From CAWDVK01 sp963805715 (lineage in GTDB: Bacteria > Actinomycetota > Actinomycetes > Streptosporangiales > Streptosporangiaceae): a stretch of 64,000 bases of DNA. Location: NCBI GenBank assembly GCA_963805715.1, contig CAWDVK010000019.1, positions 1 through 64,000 of the forward strand. Direction: 5' to 3'. Each line of letters starts with the position of its first letter. Within the stretch, counting starts at the first letter, position 1. The notes under the pieces are model-generated. The model did not search any database. It had not been told where the DNA came from and was given only the letters and a program-made list of their open reading frames with translations. The position numbers were made by a program, and so were the translations under genes. Below, one piece after another: positions 35,218 to 43,585 of this stretch.

Positions 35218-36288
35218 ATGACCACCTCGGCACCGACTGCTCCGGACGGGGGGGCGGGCTCCCGGCCCGCCCGCCCGGCCGGCGGAGCGCTGCGCGCCTG
35301 GACGAGCGGCGGCGGCCTGATCCGCTGGCTTGGCCGGGTCGGCGCGGTAGTCCCGCTGCTCATGCTGGGATTCGTCTTCATCACGCTGGTCGTGCAGGCG
35401 ATCCCTGCGCTTAAGTTCAACGGCTGGAGCTTCTTCACCAGCAGCATCTGGACCTTCGGCGCCGGCTACGGCGTGCCGGTCACCACCGACGGTCTCACTC
35501 ATCTGCCAGGGGAGGCGTTCGGCGCGCTGCCGCAGATCGTCGGCACGCTGGCAACCTCCGCCATTGCCCTGATCATCGCGATCCCGGTGTCGGTCGGCGC
35601 GGCCCTGATGATCGTCGAGCGGCTGCCGCGGCAGATAGCCAGCATCATCGGCGGGTTTCTCGAGCTGCTGGCCGGGATCCCGAGCGTGATCATCGGCCTG
35701 TGGGGGGCGCTCACATTCGGGCCTTTCCTCGCGCACCACATCACCCCGTGGATCGCCAGCCACATGCCTGACGTGCCAGTGCTGAGATTCTTCCGCGGTG
35801 ACACCGGCAATGGCCAGGGCCTGCTGACCTCCGGGCTGATTCTCGCGATCATGGTGATCCCGATCATCGCCGCCACGGCGCGGGACCTGATCCGCCAGGT
35901 GCCGATCCTGCCCCGCGAGGGTGCCATAGCGCTGGGCATGTCCGACTTTGAGTGCGCGCGGCGGGTGACCCTGCCGTGGGTCAACAGCGGCATCATCGGC
36001 GCCGCGGTTCTCGGTCTCGGCCGCGCGCTCGGCGAGACGATCGCCGTCGCCATGGTCTGCGGGGCCGCACTGGGGACCATACCCACCAACATCTACCAGA
36101 CAATGATCACCATCGCCGCCGACATCGTGCTGCACCTCGACGACGCGATCACCAGCCAGCTGGGCGTCAAGACCTACTGCGAGCTCGGGCTGGTCCTCAT
36201 GATCATCACGCTGCTGGCCAACGTCCTCGCCCGGCTGCTGGTCCGGCGGACCTCCGGAACCGCCCTTCCCGTCGGCAGGGGGCTTTAG
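35218..36288 (+). CDS. pstC: Phosphate ABC transporter permease
   Basis: 356 residues with six or more membrane helices. The cytoplasmic EAA loop reads EGAIALGMSDFECARRVTLP, and the inner-membrane permease core has GGFLELLAGIPSVIIGLWG. This is the PstC-type half of the channel, paired with PstA. The first 35 residues are Pro/Gly/Ala-rich. It starts 4 bp after pstS and ends one base before the pstA start, so it is operonic. Confidence 0.92.
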   Translation: MTTSAPTAPDGGAGSRPARPAGGALRAWTSGGGLIRWLGRVGAVVPLLMLGFVFITLVVQAIPALKFNGWSFFTSSIWTFGAGYGVPVTTDGLTHLPGEAFGALPQIVGTLATSAIALIIAIPVSVGAALMIVERLPRQIASIIGGFLELLAGIPSVIIGLWGALTFGPFLAHHITPWIASHMPDVPVLRFFRGDTGNGQGLLTSGLILAIMVIPIIAATARDLIRQVPILPREGAIALGMSDFECARRVTLPWVNSGIIGAAVLGLGRALGETIAVAMVCGAALGTIPTNIYQTMITIAADIVLHLDDAITSQLGVKTYCELGLVLMIITLLANVLARLLVRRTSGTALPVGRGL

Positions 36289-36289
36289 C

Positions 36290-37288
36290 ATGAGCGCCGG
36301 CAGCACTGGCAATACGGGCAGCACTGGCAATACCGGCAGCACTGGCAATACCGGCAGCACTGGCAATACCGGCAGCAACACGCCGTCCGCCGCGGCCAGG
36401 CCGCCGGGTTCGGCAACGGCTGGCCTTGGCGTGGGCGAGTGGCCGCGCGTGCCGGTCGGCCGGAAGATCGCCAATGGCGTGTTCTGGGTCCTGTGCGCTC
36501 TCTGCCTGCTCGTGATCGTCGTCCCGACGGTCTGGCTGGCGGGCGGCATCATCGCCCGTGCCGTGCCGAGCTTCCACTGGAGCGTGCTCACCACTGACAC
36601 CACCGGAACGGGCGGCGGCCTGGAGAACGCCATCCTCGGCACCTTCGCGATCACGCTCGGCGTGCTGCTCATCGGCGGCACGATCAGCATCCTGACCGGC
36701 CTGTACCTGTCCGAGTTCGCCGTCGGCAGGCACCGCGGCATCCTGCGCGGCGCGTATGAGGTGCTAGCCGGGATACCGTCGATCGTGCTGGGCCTGGTCG
36801 GGTACCTCACCCTCGTGGTGGGCCTGCACTGGGGCTTCGGCCTGCTGCCCGCCGTGCTGGTCATGTCGGTGATCGTGGTCCCGTACATCGCCAAGGCAAC
36901 GGAAACCTCGCTGGGCCAGGTGCCCAGCCCGTACCGCGATGGCGCGGAGGCGCTCGGCATCCCGCCATCCTGGACGCTGCGGAAAATCGTGCTGAAGTCA
37001 GCGCTGCCCGGCATCGTCACGGGCCTGCTGATCGCCATCGCGATCTCTGTCGGCGAGACCGCGCCGCTGCTGTACACAGCCGGGTGGAACGAGACGAATC
37101 CCTCTGCTCAGGTCACCCATAACGCGATCGGCTTCCTGACGTATCCCGTGTGGAGCTTCTTTGACAGCCCGGTGCACTCGCTGCAGATCCTCTCCTACGA
37201 CGCGGCACTGCTCCTGTTCGTATTCGTTCTCCTGATCATCATCGCGGGACGGTTCATCATCGCCTGGTCCCGGCGTCACGCAGAGTGA
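36290..37288 (+). CDS. pstA: Phosphate ABC transporter permease
   Basis: 332 residues, six predicted membrane helices. YEVLAGIPSIVLGLVGYL and the EAA loop YRDGAEALGIPPSWTLRKIV place it in the PstA family, forming the channel with PstC. The N-terminus carries a low-complexity tail of four exact GSTGNT-type hexapeptide repeats encoded by an 18-bp tandem array. That tail is unlike ordinary PstA and is probably cytoplasmic and disordered. Confidence 0.92.
   Translation: MSAGSTGNTGSTGNTGSTGNTGSTGNTGSNTPSAAARPPGSATAGLGVGEWPRVPVGRKIANGVFWVLCALCLLVIVVPTVWLAGGIIARAVPSFHWSVLTTDTTGTGGGLENAILGTFAITLGVLLIGGTISILTGLYLSEFAVGRHRGILRGAYEVLAGIPSIVLGLVGYLTLVVGLHWGFGLLPAVLVMSVIVVPYIAKATETSLGQVPSPYRDGAEALGIPPSWTLRKIVLKSALPGIVTGLLIAIAISVGETAPLLYTAGWNETNPSAQVTHNAIGFLTYPVWSFFDSPVHSLQILSYDAALLLFVFVLLIIIAGRFIIAWSRRHAE
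36299..36370 (+). repeat. 18-bp tandem repeat coding the PstA N-terminal tail
   Basis: GGCAGCACTGGCAATACC at 36299, 36317, 36335 and 36353, with one base difference in the first unit. It encodes GSTGNT four times. Being in frame (18 bp), copy number could change without breaking the gene. Confidence 0.92.
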
Positions 37289-37294
37289 GCGGCC

Positions 37295-38229
37295 ATGGGG
37301 TCAGCAGGCCTCCCTCTCCCGCCCGGGTACCCGGAGCCCAGCTCCGGGGAGAGAAGCCGGTCGATGGCCGCCGGGCACGCTGACACCAGCGGGCTGACCC
37401 GGGCCAGGTCCGCGACCAGGCCCGCCGTCGGCGTACTGGCTGACCGGCTCGCGGCCGCCCTGGTGCACCACGAGCCGGGCTGGCGGCTGCCCCGGCACAC
37501 CGCGCTGGCCCGCCGCTACAACGTCAGCGCCGCGGAGATTGACGCCGCGCTGGAGGAACTGGCCAGCAGGCACCTGATCCGCCGCCTCGCCGACGGCCAG
37601 GTGTACCGGGCCAGCCCGGCGGAGTACCTGATCCCGCTGGAGGGCGTCGCCGGCCTTGAGTCCTTTATCGACCCGATGGGCGGGGAGATCGCCTGCCAGA
37701 GCCGGCAGGTTTCCTGGCGCCGGGTGCCCGAGGACATCGGCTGGGCGCTCGAGGTAACCGGGCCCGAGCCGATCTGCGTGGTCAGGTTCCTGTGGACGGC
37801 GGGCGGCGAGCCGGCCGCACTCTCCACCACCTACCTGGCCGGCGAGCTAGGGGCACAGCTGAACGGGCAGACCGGATCCGGGCTTCCCGCGACGCTGAGC
37901 CTCCTTCCGCTGGCGGCGCCCGCAGAGTCGGGCGCCGACCGGGCCGACTTCGTGCCGGCGGCCGGCCAAGCTCGCTGCATATCGAGATGCAGCAGCCGCC
38001 GCCCGCAGTGGCCCGCAGCCTGCGGCTGTCGGTGGGACAGCCCGCCGCGATCGTGACCGTGCGGTTCGACGATCCGGCAGGCGCCCGGCCAGTCGCGCTC
38101 ACAGTGGCGGTGCTGCGTCCTGACCTGTTCCGCGTCGTCGTGCAGACGGGAGATCCGCCGCTGCCAGGCTGCGAGCAGCACCCTCCGTCCGGGGCCTGGG
38201 CGCACGCGATGGAGGACTGGGAGTCCTGA
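37295..38229 (+). CDS. GntR/UTRA-type transcriptional regulator (frameshifted)
   Basis: Starts 6 bp after pstA. A winged helix (LADRLAAALVHHEPGWRLP, HTALARRYNVSAAEIDAALE, HLIRRLADGQVYR) of GntR type leads to a UTRA-like ligand domain (DIGWALEVTGPEPICVVRFLW). At about 37955-37985 the frame turns to nonsense, while the frame one base back continues SSLHIEMQQPPPAVARSLRL and VTVRFDDPAGARPVALTVAV to the stop at 38229. One base seems to be missing. Position after pst suggests but does not prove a link to phosphate genes. The effector is unknown. Confidence 0.75.
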
Positions 38230-38529
38230 TCGGCCCGGCCGCCGTGTCATCCGCCCTGGCCCCTGCCGCGACCCGGAGAATCACGGCTGCGCGCGGTGAC
38301 GAGCTCAAGGGGCCGGCGCCGCCCGCTCCGCGGCCTATGCCCGGTTTCCTGCGGTTGCCAGGAGTCGCGCGGGCGGAAGGCCGTCATTGACGGGCCGTTA
38401 GTCCCTGGCGCACCGCAGCCCGTCGCGATGGCCTGGACAGGTGAGGAATCGCATACGGCTGATGCACCAGCTGCGCTGCATGCGCGCGGCCGTCAGCGTC
38501 GGGGACCTCCAGGGAAGGCAGCGCCAGTC
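38230..38529. other. Spacer without a recognisable gene
   Basis: About 300 bp between the GntR-type regulator and a small membrane-protein gene. Open frames on both strands lack ribosome-binding sites and domains. No terminator hairpin or operator stands out. Confidence 0.4.
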
Positions 38530-38802
38530 ATGAGCGGAACTGTATGGGTCGGCATCGTCACCCCGATCATCGCCCTGCTCTGCCTCGGGACGTGGCTCGG
38601 CATGGTCTACTGGGCCGATGCCCACCCGGCGCTCAGGGTCCATGGCGGGGCGCCCGAGCCCGAGGCCCGCGAGACAGCCTCCCTGACCACGTCGCAGCAG
38701 GCCGCCCTGACCGAGAGCGCCGGTGTGTCAGCCAGCGCGACGGCCGGCGCACATGACGACAGCGAGCTCGTGCCCTCGCCGTCAGCCGGGCGGGTCGTGT
38801 AG
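38530..38802 (+). CDS. Small single-helix membrane protein
   Basis: 90 residues: MSGTVWVGIVTPIIALLCLG, continuing as one transmembrane helix to WLGMVYWADAHP, then a polar Ala/Ser/Thr/Glu-rich tail. The N-terminal helix without a cleavage site suggests a type-I-like anchor with a disordered tail. The frame is open farther upstream, but that part is Arg-rich. I do not recognise a family. Confidence 0.55.
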   Translation: MSGTVWVGIVTPIIALLCLGTWLGMVYWADAHPALRVHGGAPEPEARETASLTTSQQAALTESAGVSASATAGAHDDSELVPSPSAGRVV

Positions 38803-38889
38803 GCGCGACCGGCGCGGTCCCCGCCACGGGCGGACGTTCAGGGCGGGCGCGGAGCCGGGCGATGAGCCCAGCCGACCCTGCGCCAGCGC

Positions 38890-40038
38890 TTACCACAATC
38901 CCAGCAGCGAGCCCAGCACCCTGGCGGCCTGGCCGCCGCTGTCATCTTCCGCGATGCGCAGGGCGGCCGGCACGTCGAGATCACTGGCCAGCGCGGCGCG
39001 GACAGCTGTCACCGCGGCGCCGCCCGCGCCCGCCGCGGCGCGATCGGGCCGCCCGGCCGCCGCCTGCAGCCGCTCCAGCCGCGCCGCCGCGCCCTCCAGG
39101 GCGGCCGGGTGGTATTCCCAGTCCTGGTCCCACCGGCGGTCCAGGATCAGCAGCCGCAGGGCCGCAGCGGGGTAGTCCTCGAGCAGGTCACTGACCAGGA
39201 CGAGATTGCCCGCCGACTTGGCCATCTTGGCCCCAGCGATGCTGACCACGCCGACCTGGAACCGGGCCCGGGCGAACGGGGTGACCCTGGTGAACGCCTC
39301 GGCGAGCGCGGACTGGTAGGCGTGATGCGGAAACCTCAGGTCACCGCCGCCAGCGTGGACGTCGACCGCGGGGCCGAACTCGTGCAGGGCCATCGCCGCG
39401 CACTCGGCATGCCAGCCGGGGCGGCCAGGGCCCCACGGGCTGTCCCAGGCCGGCTGGTCCCCGCGCGACGCCTGCCACACCGCGACGTCGAACGGGTCGT
39501 CCTTCCGCGAGTCGTCCGGGCGATCACCGTACTCGGCCGCGAGCCGCAGCGCCGCGTCGCGGCTCAGCGCCGCCCGCCGGGCGGCGCCTTCCCCGCGGAA
39601 GTAGACATGGCCATCTCGCAGGTAAGCCGCGTCGCGCGCCAGCAGGCCGACGGCCAGCGCGATCACCTGCCCGATGTAGGCGTGCGCCCGCGGCTGGAGG
39701 GCCGGCGGCCGGACGCCGAGCGCCGCCATGTCCCGGTCGAAATAGAACTGCTGGATCACCGCGAACCGGCTGTACGGCGAACCGTCCCGGCTCGCCGCGG
39801 CCAGCAGTACGTCGTCGACGTCGGTCACGTTGCGGCACACCAGCACCTCGGAGCCATCGGCATGCAGCACCCGGGCCAGCGTGTCGACCCAGACGAACGT
39901 GGCGGCGTGGCCGAGATGGGTCACGTCATAGGGCGTGATGCCGCACGCGTATACCCGTGCGCGCCGCGCCAGCGGAAGCGCGGTCCCGCCCAGCGTCGCG
40001 ACCCGGGGCAGGTCAGCAGCGGCCAGCATCTGATTCAT
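38890..40038 (-). CDS. MshC-like / cysteinyl-tRNA synthetase-like class I ligase
   Basis: 382 residues. The class I HIGH-type motif appears as ACGITPYDVTHLGHAATF, the second zinc cysteine in WHAECAAM, and histidines in FPHHAYQ, matching the cysteine-binding zinc site of CysRS and MshC. The signature KMSKS is KMAKS here. It is about 80 residues shorter than CysRS and ends without an anticodon-binding domain, as MshC does. MshC joins cysteine to GlcN-inositol in mycothiol synthesis. It could be MshC itself or a paralogue. Start MNQML (40038) fits the motif spacing; the upstream open frame is Arg/Gly-rich. Confidence 0.75.
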   Translation of the reverse strand: MNQMLAAADLPRVATLGGTALPLARRARVYACGITPYDVTHLGHAATFVWVDTLARVLHADGSEVLVCRNVTDVDDVLLAAASRDGSPYSRFAVIQQFYFDRDMAALGVRPPALQPRAHAYIGQVIALAVGLLARDAAYLRDGHVYFRGEGAARRAALSRDAALRLAAEYGDRPDDSRKDDPFDVAVWQASRGDQPAWDSPWGPGRPGWHAECAAMALHEFGPAVDVHAGGGDLRFPHHAYQSALAEAFTRVTPFARARFQVGVVSIAGAKMAKSAGNLVLVSDLLEDYPAAALRLLILDRRWDQDWEYHPAALEGAAARLERLQAAAGRPDRAAAGAGGAAVTAVRAALASDLDVPAALRIAEDDSGGQAARVLGSLLGLW

Positions 40039-40272
40039 CGGCCCCCTCCCGGCCTTCGCCTCAAGGCCGAGGCGTCTGCCTTGCCCGAGGCTATACGGGC
40101 GGCGGCGGCTCGCGCCTCCGGCGGCCCCGCGCGCCGGCCGGGTCCGCGGATGATCGCCGGAGTTGCTGTCCCGTGCGGCGCGGCCAGCGCAGGTGCTCAG
40201 CTGGCTGGCGATCGCGGCGGGCAGGGTCCACGCGAGTACGGGCAGTCCCGCGGGCGCCGCTCGCAGGGCTGC

Positions 40273-40377
40273 CTGGCTGGCCGCATCGACCCGCGGCGGC
40301 TGACTGCCGCGTTCACCGTCCTGATCGTCGCCGTCGCCGGGTACACCCTGACGCGCAGCCTGCCCGGACTCCTCTGA
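40273..40377 (+). pseudogene. 3' stub of a TauE/SafE sulfite-exporter permease
   Basis: The last 35 codons before a TGA read LAGRIDPRRLTAAFTVLIVA followed by VAGYTLTRSLPGLL. The basic DPRRLTAAF turn followed by one final membrane helix is the standard C-terminus of TauE/SafE permeases. Upstream in this frame is only the shadow of the MshC-like gene, so the rest of the permease is gone. It ends 11 bp before the operator of the CstR-like gene, and tauE is a classic neighbour of cstR. Confidence 0.5.
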
Positions 40378-40388
40378 CCGGCACACCT

Positions 40389-40404
40389 ATACCCTGCAGG
40401 GTAT
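40389..40404. promoter_or_regulatory. CsoR/CstR-type operator before the repressor gene
   Basis: ATACCCTGCAGGGTAT is a perfect 16-bp palindrome of the form TACCC-N4-GGGTA, typical of the CsoR/RcnR/CstR family. It lies 25 bp before the chosen start of the CstR-like gene. The same half-sites with the same 4-bp spacing recur before osmC at 40915. Confidence 0.8.
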
Positions 40405-40429
40405 GATTGGCACGGGCGACGGGAGGGGG

Positions 40430-40696
40430 ATGACGATGCAGATCGACGAGCAGGCGACGGGAGCTGTGCTCAACCGGCTGCGCCGGGCCCAGGGACAGCT
40501 AGCCGGGGTGATCGCGATGATCGAGACCGGACGTGACTGCGCGGAGGTGGTCACCCAGCTCGCCGCGGTGTCGCGCGCCCTGGACCGGGCCGGGTTCAAG
40601 ATCGTAGCCAGCGGGATGCGGCAGTGCCTAGCCGCTGACGGCGACGCCCCGATGACCGAGGAGCAGATGGAGAAGATGTTCCTCACGCTCGCCTGA
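40430..40696 (+). CDS. CsoR-family repressor, CstR-like (persulfide-sensing type)
   Basis: 88 residues of the DUF156 four-helix fold: VLNRLRRAQGQLAGVIAMIE, GRDCAEVVTQLAAVSRALDR, GFKIVASGMRQCL. Copper-sensing CsoR uses Cys-His-Cys. Here Cys37 and Cys66 are present, but the histidine four residues before the second cysteine is Gly62. That two-cysteine, no-histidine pattern defines CstR, which forms di- or trisulfide bridges with reactive sulfur. I chose the ATG at 40430 because GGAGG (40422-40426) is just upstream; ATG 40436 is also possible, while ATG 40403 would overlap the operator. It probably represses itself and osmC. Confidence 0.85.
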   Translation: MTMQIDEQATGAVLNRLRRAQGQLAGVIAMIETGRDCAEVVTQLAAVSRALDRAGFKIVASGMRQCLAADGDAPMTEEQMEKMFLTLA

Positions 40697-40914
40697 CAGG
40701 CGGGCGCGGCACTTGAGTGGCGGTCGCCGGGCAGCCGGCGCTCCAGCCTGTGGCTGACGACGCAGCCGCGAGGATCAGGGCCGCACTCGACTCACTGCGC
40801 GAACCGGGCTGATCGGCGTCCGCCACCGCGAGCGGAATGCCGCGCCGGCCTGCCGCCCGGCCTCCGGCCGGGACCAAAGGCCCGAACAGAGATGACTATC
40901 GCACCTGCTCGATT

Positions 40915-40928
40915 TACCCCCTAGGGTA
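40915..40928. promoter_or_regulatory. Second CsoR/CstR-type operator, before osmC
   Basis: TACCCCCTAGGGTA carries the same TACCC/GGGTA half-sites and 4-bp spacer as the palindrome at 40389. It lies 40 bp before the osmC start, within likely promoter DNA (CTATCGCACCTG, GGTATCCTGTAG). Confidence 0.75.
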
Positions 40929-40967
40929 TCCTGTAGAGGGAACATAGGCGGCCAGAGGAGCGCAGAC

Positions 40968-41404
40968 ATGGAGCAGGTACAGGTAGCTGAACGGCCCGTC
41001 GGCGCCGATGCTCACCAGATGGACGTGCGGTACCTATCGGGGGAGTCCTACGAGGTTTCGGTGCGCGGGCACCGGGTGCTGGTGGACCAGCCAGCCGAAG
41101 CCGGCGGCCTGGACACCGCGCCGACCCCCACCGAGCTGTTTGTCGCATCGCTGGCCACCTGCGTGGCTTTCTACGCGGGCCGGTACCTGACGCGTCATGG
41201 GTACGGCCGTGACGGGCTGGCTGTGTCGGCCGACTTCGATATGGCCAGTGATCGTCCGGCGCGGGTCAGCGGCGTCCGCCTCACCGTCCGGGCGCCGGCC
41301 GAGCTGCCGGCCGACCGCCGCCGGCGCTGCACGCGGTGGTCTCGCATTGCACCGTGCATAACAGCCTGACCTCGCCGCCGTCTGTCGCCATCGAGCTGAT
41401 CTGA
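40968..41404 (+). CDS. OsmC family peroxidase-like protein (frameshifted)
   Basis: Thiol-dependent peroxide- or persulfide-handling protein of the OsmC/Ohr fold. VRYLSGESYEVSVRGHRVLV, the family segment PTPTELFVASLATCVAFYAG with the first reactive cysteine, and GLAVSADFDMA are present. At about 41305-41321 the frame breaks. The frame one base back gives PALHAVVSHCTVHNSL with the second family cysteine, ending SVAIELI at 41404. As written, the second cysteine would be lost. The operator at 40915 implies control by the CstR-like repressor. A GGAG-type site (AGAGGAG) precedes the ATG. Confidence 0.82.
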
Positions 41405-41632
41405 GAAGTACCCCGACGGCGCACGATGGCGACAGGACGGGAAGCGCGCCGGTGACGACTTCCCTGGTCGGCACTGCGGCGCAGCCCGCCGCCGACATTT
41501 CCTGCGCCGCTGACGGCACGATGAAAAGTCCCGTCCGCCGCGGCCATGACCGCGGGCCGCAAGGGGGGCCGCCCTCGCAGTTGGCCGGGCGCCTGGACAC
41601 ATCAGGTACGGTCCTGGGAACCTTGACCCGGT

Positions 41633-43585
41633 ATGCCTGCCTCCATGGCCGGCCTGACCGGACGCGCACCGCGGCGCTTCCGTTCCTTAGCCCCGGCCGC
41701 CTCCCGGCGCGGTGAGCTGGCCGCTGCGCTCGGCGTCGCCGTGCTGCTCGCGCATCTGCTGTTCGCCCAGCTCACGCTCGTGCTGGCCGTCGCGTTCCTG
41801 GCCGTCGGCCGGGTCAGCCGCTGGCACCGGTTGTGGCTGGCGGTCCCGGCTTTCGCCGGGCTGGCCTGGGTCCTCGCGATCGGGCCCGCCACGGCCGCGG
41901 CCGGGTTCACCGCGGGCCCCGGACGCGTCTGGGCGTACCTGGCCGGAGCCGGGCACCAGCCCGGCCGGGTACTGCACCTGCTGGCCGGCTACGGCGGCGC
42001 GGCGCAGTGGCTGCCACGCCAGCTTCCGTTCGCGCTGATGGCCGCGGCCGCCGAGGCGGCCATCCTGGGCTGGCTGAGCCAGCCTGGCGACTCGCGCCAG
42101 GGCGCCCCCGGCCACCGGGCCGGGCTCATCGTGGCCGTCCGCAGCCGTCTGAGCAGGGCAGCCATGGCCGATGGTTGCGCTGTTACCAGGGATGGCTGCG
42201 GCGTGGGCCTCGAGCTGGCCTCAGGCCGGCTCGCCGGGATCTGCTGGCCGGAGGCGGCGGGCGGAGTGCTCGCCGTGGCCGCCGACGAGGAACGCGCCAC
42301 CGAGCTGGCCATGCCGGTCGCCGCCGCCGCGATCCGCCGCCGCAAGGCGGTACTGATCATTGACCTGTCCGAGGCTGCCGCCGTCACCGCCGCGGTCACC
42401 GCGGCCTGCGCGCTCGCGGATGCTCCGCTGACCGTGTTCTCCGCCGGCGCGGCCGCCCGTTACGAGCCGTTCCTGGACCGTCAGCTCGGCCAGGCAGCGC
42501 GGCTGCTGGCTGAGATGATCGACTGGGGCGGCGTCAGCGGGCAGCAGCGGCAGGCAGCACAGCGCTACCTGTCCGCCGCGCTGGCCGTCCTGGCCGCCGG
42601 AACGTCCGCCGGCGAGGACATTCTGGCTGGCCTCGGTGGCGTCCTGCAGCCGTCAGGCCTGCGCGCGAGAGCGTCCGCGCTGCCTGCCGGTGACCCGCGC
42701 CGGGTCGGGCTGGGCCAGCAGGCTGACACCGCCGCCGGCCTGCTGGAAGCCGACCCTGACCTGGCTGCTCTGCTCGCAGCCCAGCTCCCGGTGCTCAGCG
42801 CCTCGCCGCTCGGGCGCGGGCTGTGGCCGTCCGCGCGCGGCGCTGCGGCCGGCTCCGGAGGCACGGCCTCGCCGCAGCCAGGCCCGCCGGCCACGGCAGC
42901 AGCGGCTATCCGGCTCGGTCACGCAGTCCGGGACCGGCAGGTCGTCCTGTTCTCGCTCGACCACCCGCGCCAGGGCCGCGCCGCCGCGATGGTGGCACGG
43001 CTGGTGCTGGCGGATCTGACCGCCGTGCTGGGCCGCCTGCGCCACCGCGACCTGAGCGGTGACAGCCTGGTCTGGGTCAACGGCATCGAATGGGTCAGCC
43101 CGCGCGCCCTGGCCGGCCTGCTCGCTCCCGCGCCCGCCACCGGCACGGCCGTGCTGCTGAGCACCGCCCGGCCGGAGGCCGCCGCGGGCCTGGCTCCGGC
43201 CGCACGCGTCATCCTGGCCGCCGGCCCGGCCGGCGCTGATCTCGCCCGGCTGCTAGCCAGCCTGGCCGGCCCCGCAGGGCCGGGGCTGCTGGCCGGGGCG
43301 AGGCCGCCCGCCGGTCGTGGCACGCTGGCCGGTCCTGGCCCGGTAGCCGCGCCCGGCTCTCACCCGCTGGCCGTGGCGGGACCAGCAGCCGGGGGCAGCG
43401 GAGTATCCGGCGGAGCCAGGGCAGGCGAGGTCTTCACGCGGCCAGGCGAAGAACCGGGCCGGCCGCTGGCGGACCTGCTGATGCGGCAGCCGGACCGCGG
43501 ATTCACCCTGATCGCGCGGGGCGACCGGGCGCGGGTGCTGCCAGGGTGCCTGACGATTCCGGCCGGGCCGGGCGGGCGGCCGTGA
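41633..43585 (+). CDS. Membrane protein with degenerate VirD4/TraD-like ATPase fold
   Basis: 650 residues. Two or three N-terminal membrane helices (about 30-92, and 130-148) lead to a cytoplasmic region that follows the plan of a conjugation coupling protein (LELASGRLAGICWPEAAGGV, then RRRKAVLIIDLSEAAAV). The Walker A position reads AVAADEERATELA, with no Gly-Lys-Thr/Ser. The Walker B-like strand SLVWVNGIEW lacks the acid pair. It therefore looks like a pseudo-ATPase. A GTGA overlap couples it to the next, similarly degenerate gene. No relaxase or other conjugation gene is near. Function unknown. Confidence 0.5.
   Translation: MPASMAGLTGRAPRRFRSLAPAASRRGELAAALGVAVLLAHLLFAQLTLVLAVAFLAVGRVSRWHRLWLAVPAFAGLAWVLAIGPATAAAGFTAGPGRVWAYLAGAGHQPGRVLHLLAGYGGAAQWLPRQLPFALMAAAAEAAILGWLSQPGDSRQGAPGHRAGLIVAVRSRLSRAAMADGCAVTRDGCGVGLELASGRLAGICWPEAAGGVLAVAADEERATELAMPVAAAAIRRRKAVLIIDLSEAAAVTAAVTAACALADAPLTVFSAGAAARYEPFLDRQLGQAARLLAEMIDWGGVSGQQRQAAQRYLSAALAVLAAGTSAGEDILAGLGGVLQPSGLRARASALPAGDPRRVGLGQQADTAAGLLEADPDLAALLAAQLPVLSASPLGRGLWPSARGAAAGSGGTASPQPGPPATAAAAIRLGHAVRDRQVVLFSLDHPRQGRAAAMVARLVLADLTAVLGRLRHRDLSGDSLVWVNGIEWVSPRALAGLLAPAPATGTAVLLSTARPEAAAGLAPAARVILAAGPAGADLARLLASLAGPAGPGLLAGARPPAGRGTLAGPGPVAAPGSHPLAVAGPAAGGSGVSGGARAGEVFTRPGEEPGRPLADLLMRQPDRGFTLIARGDRARVLPGCLTIPAGPGGRP

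Noticed and set aside
35203..37077. A 624-codon minus-strand frame with (VLP) repeats opposite pstC-pstA
   Set aside because: The repeats are just the antisense reading of the PstA GSTGNT array; pstC and pstA are well supported on the plus strand.
40713..40808. A 31-codon frame between the CstR-like and osmC genes
   Set aside because: It lacks a recognisable domain or a ribosome-binding site. It may be another stub but cannot be assigned.
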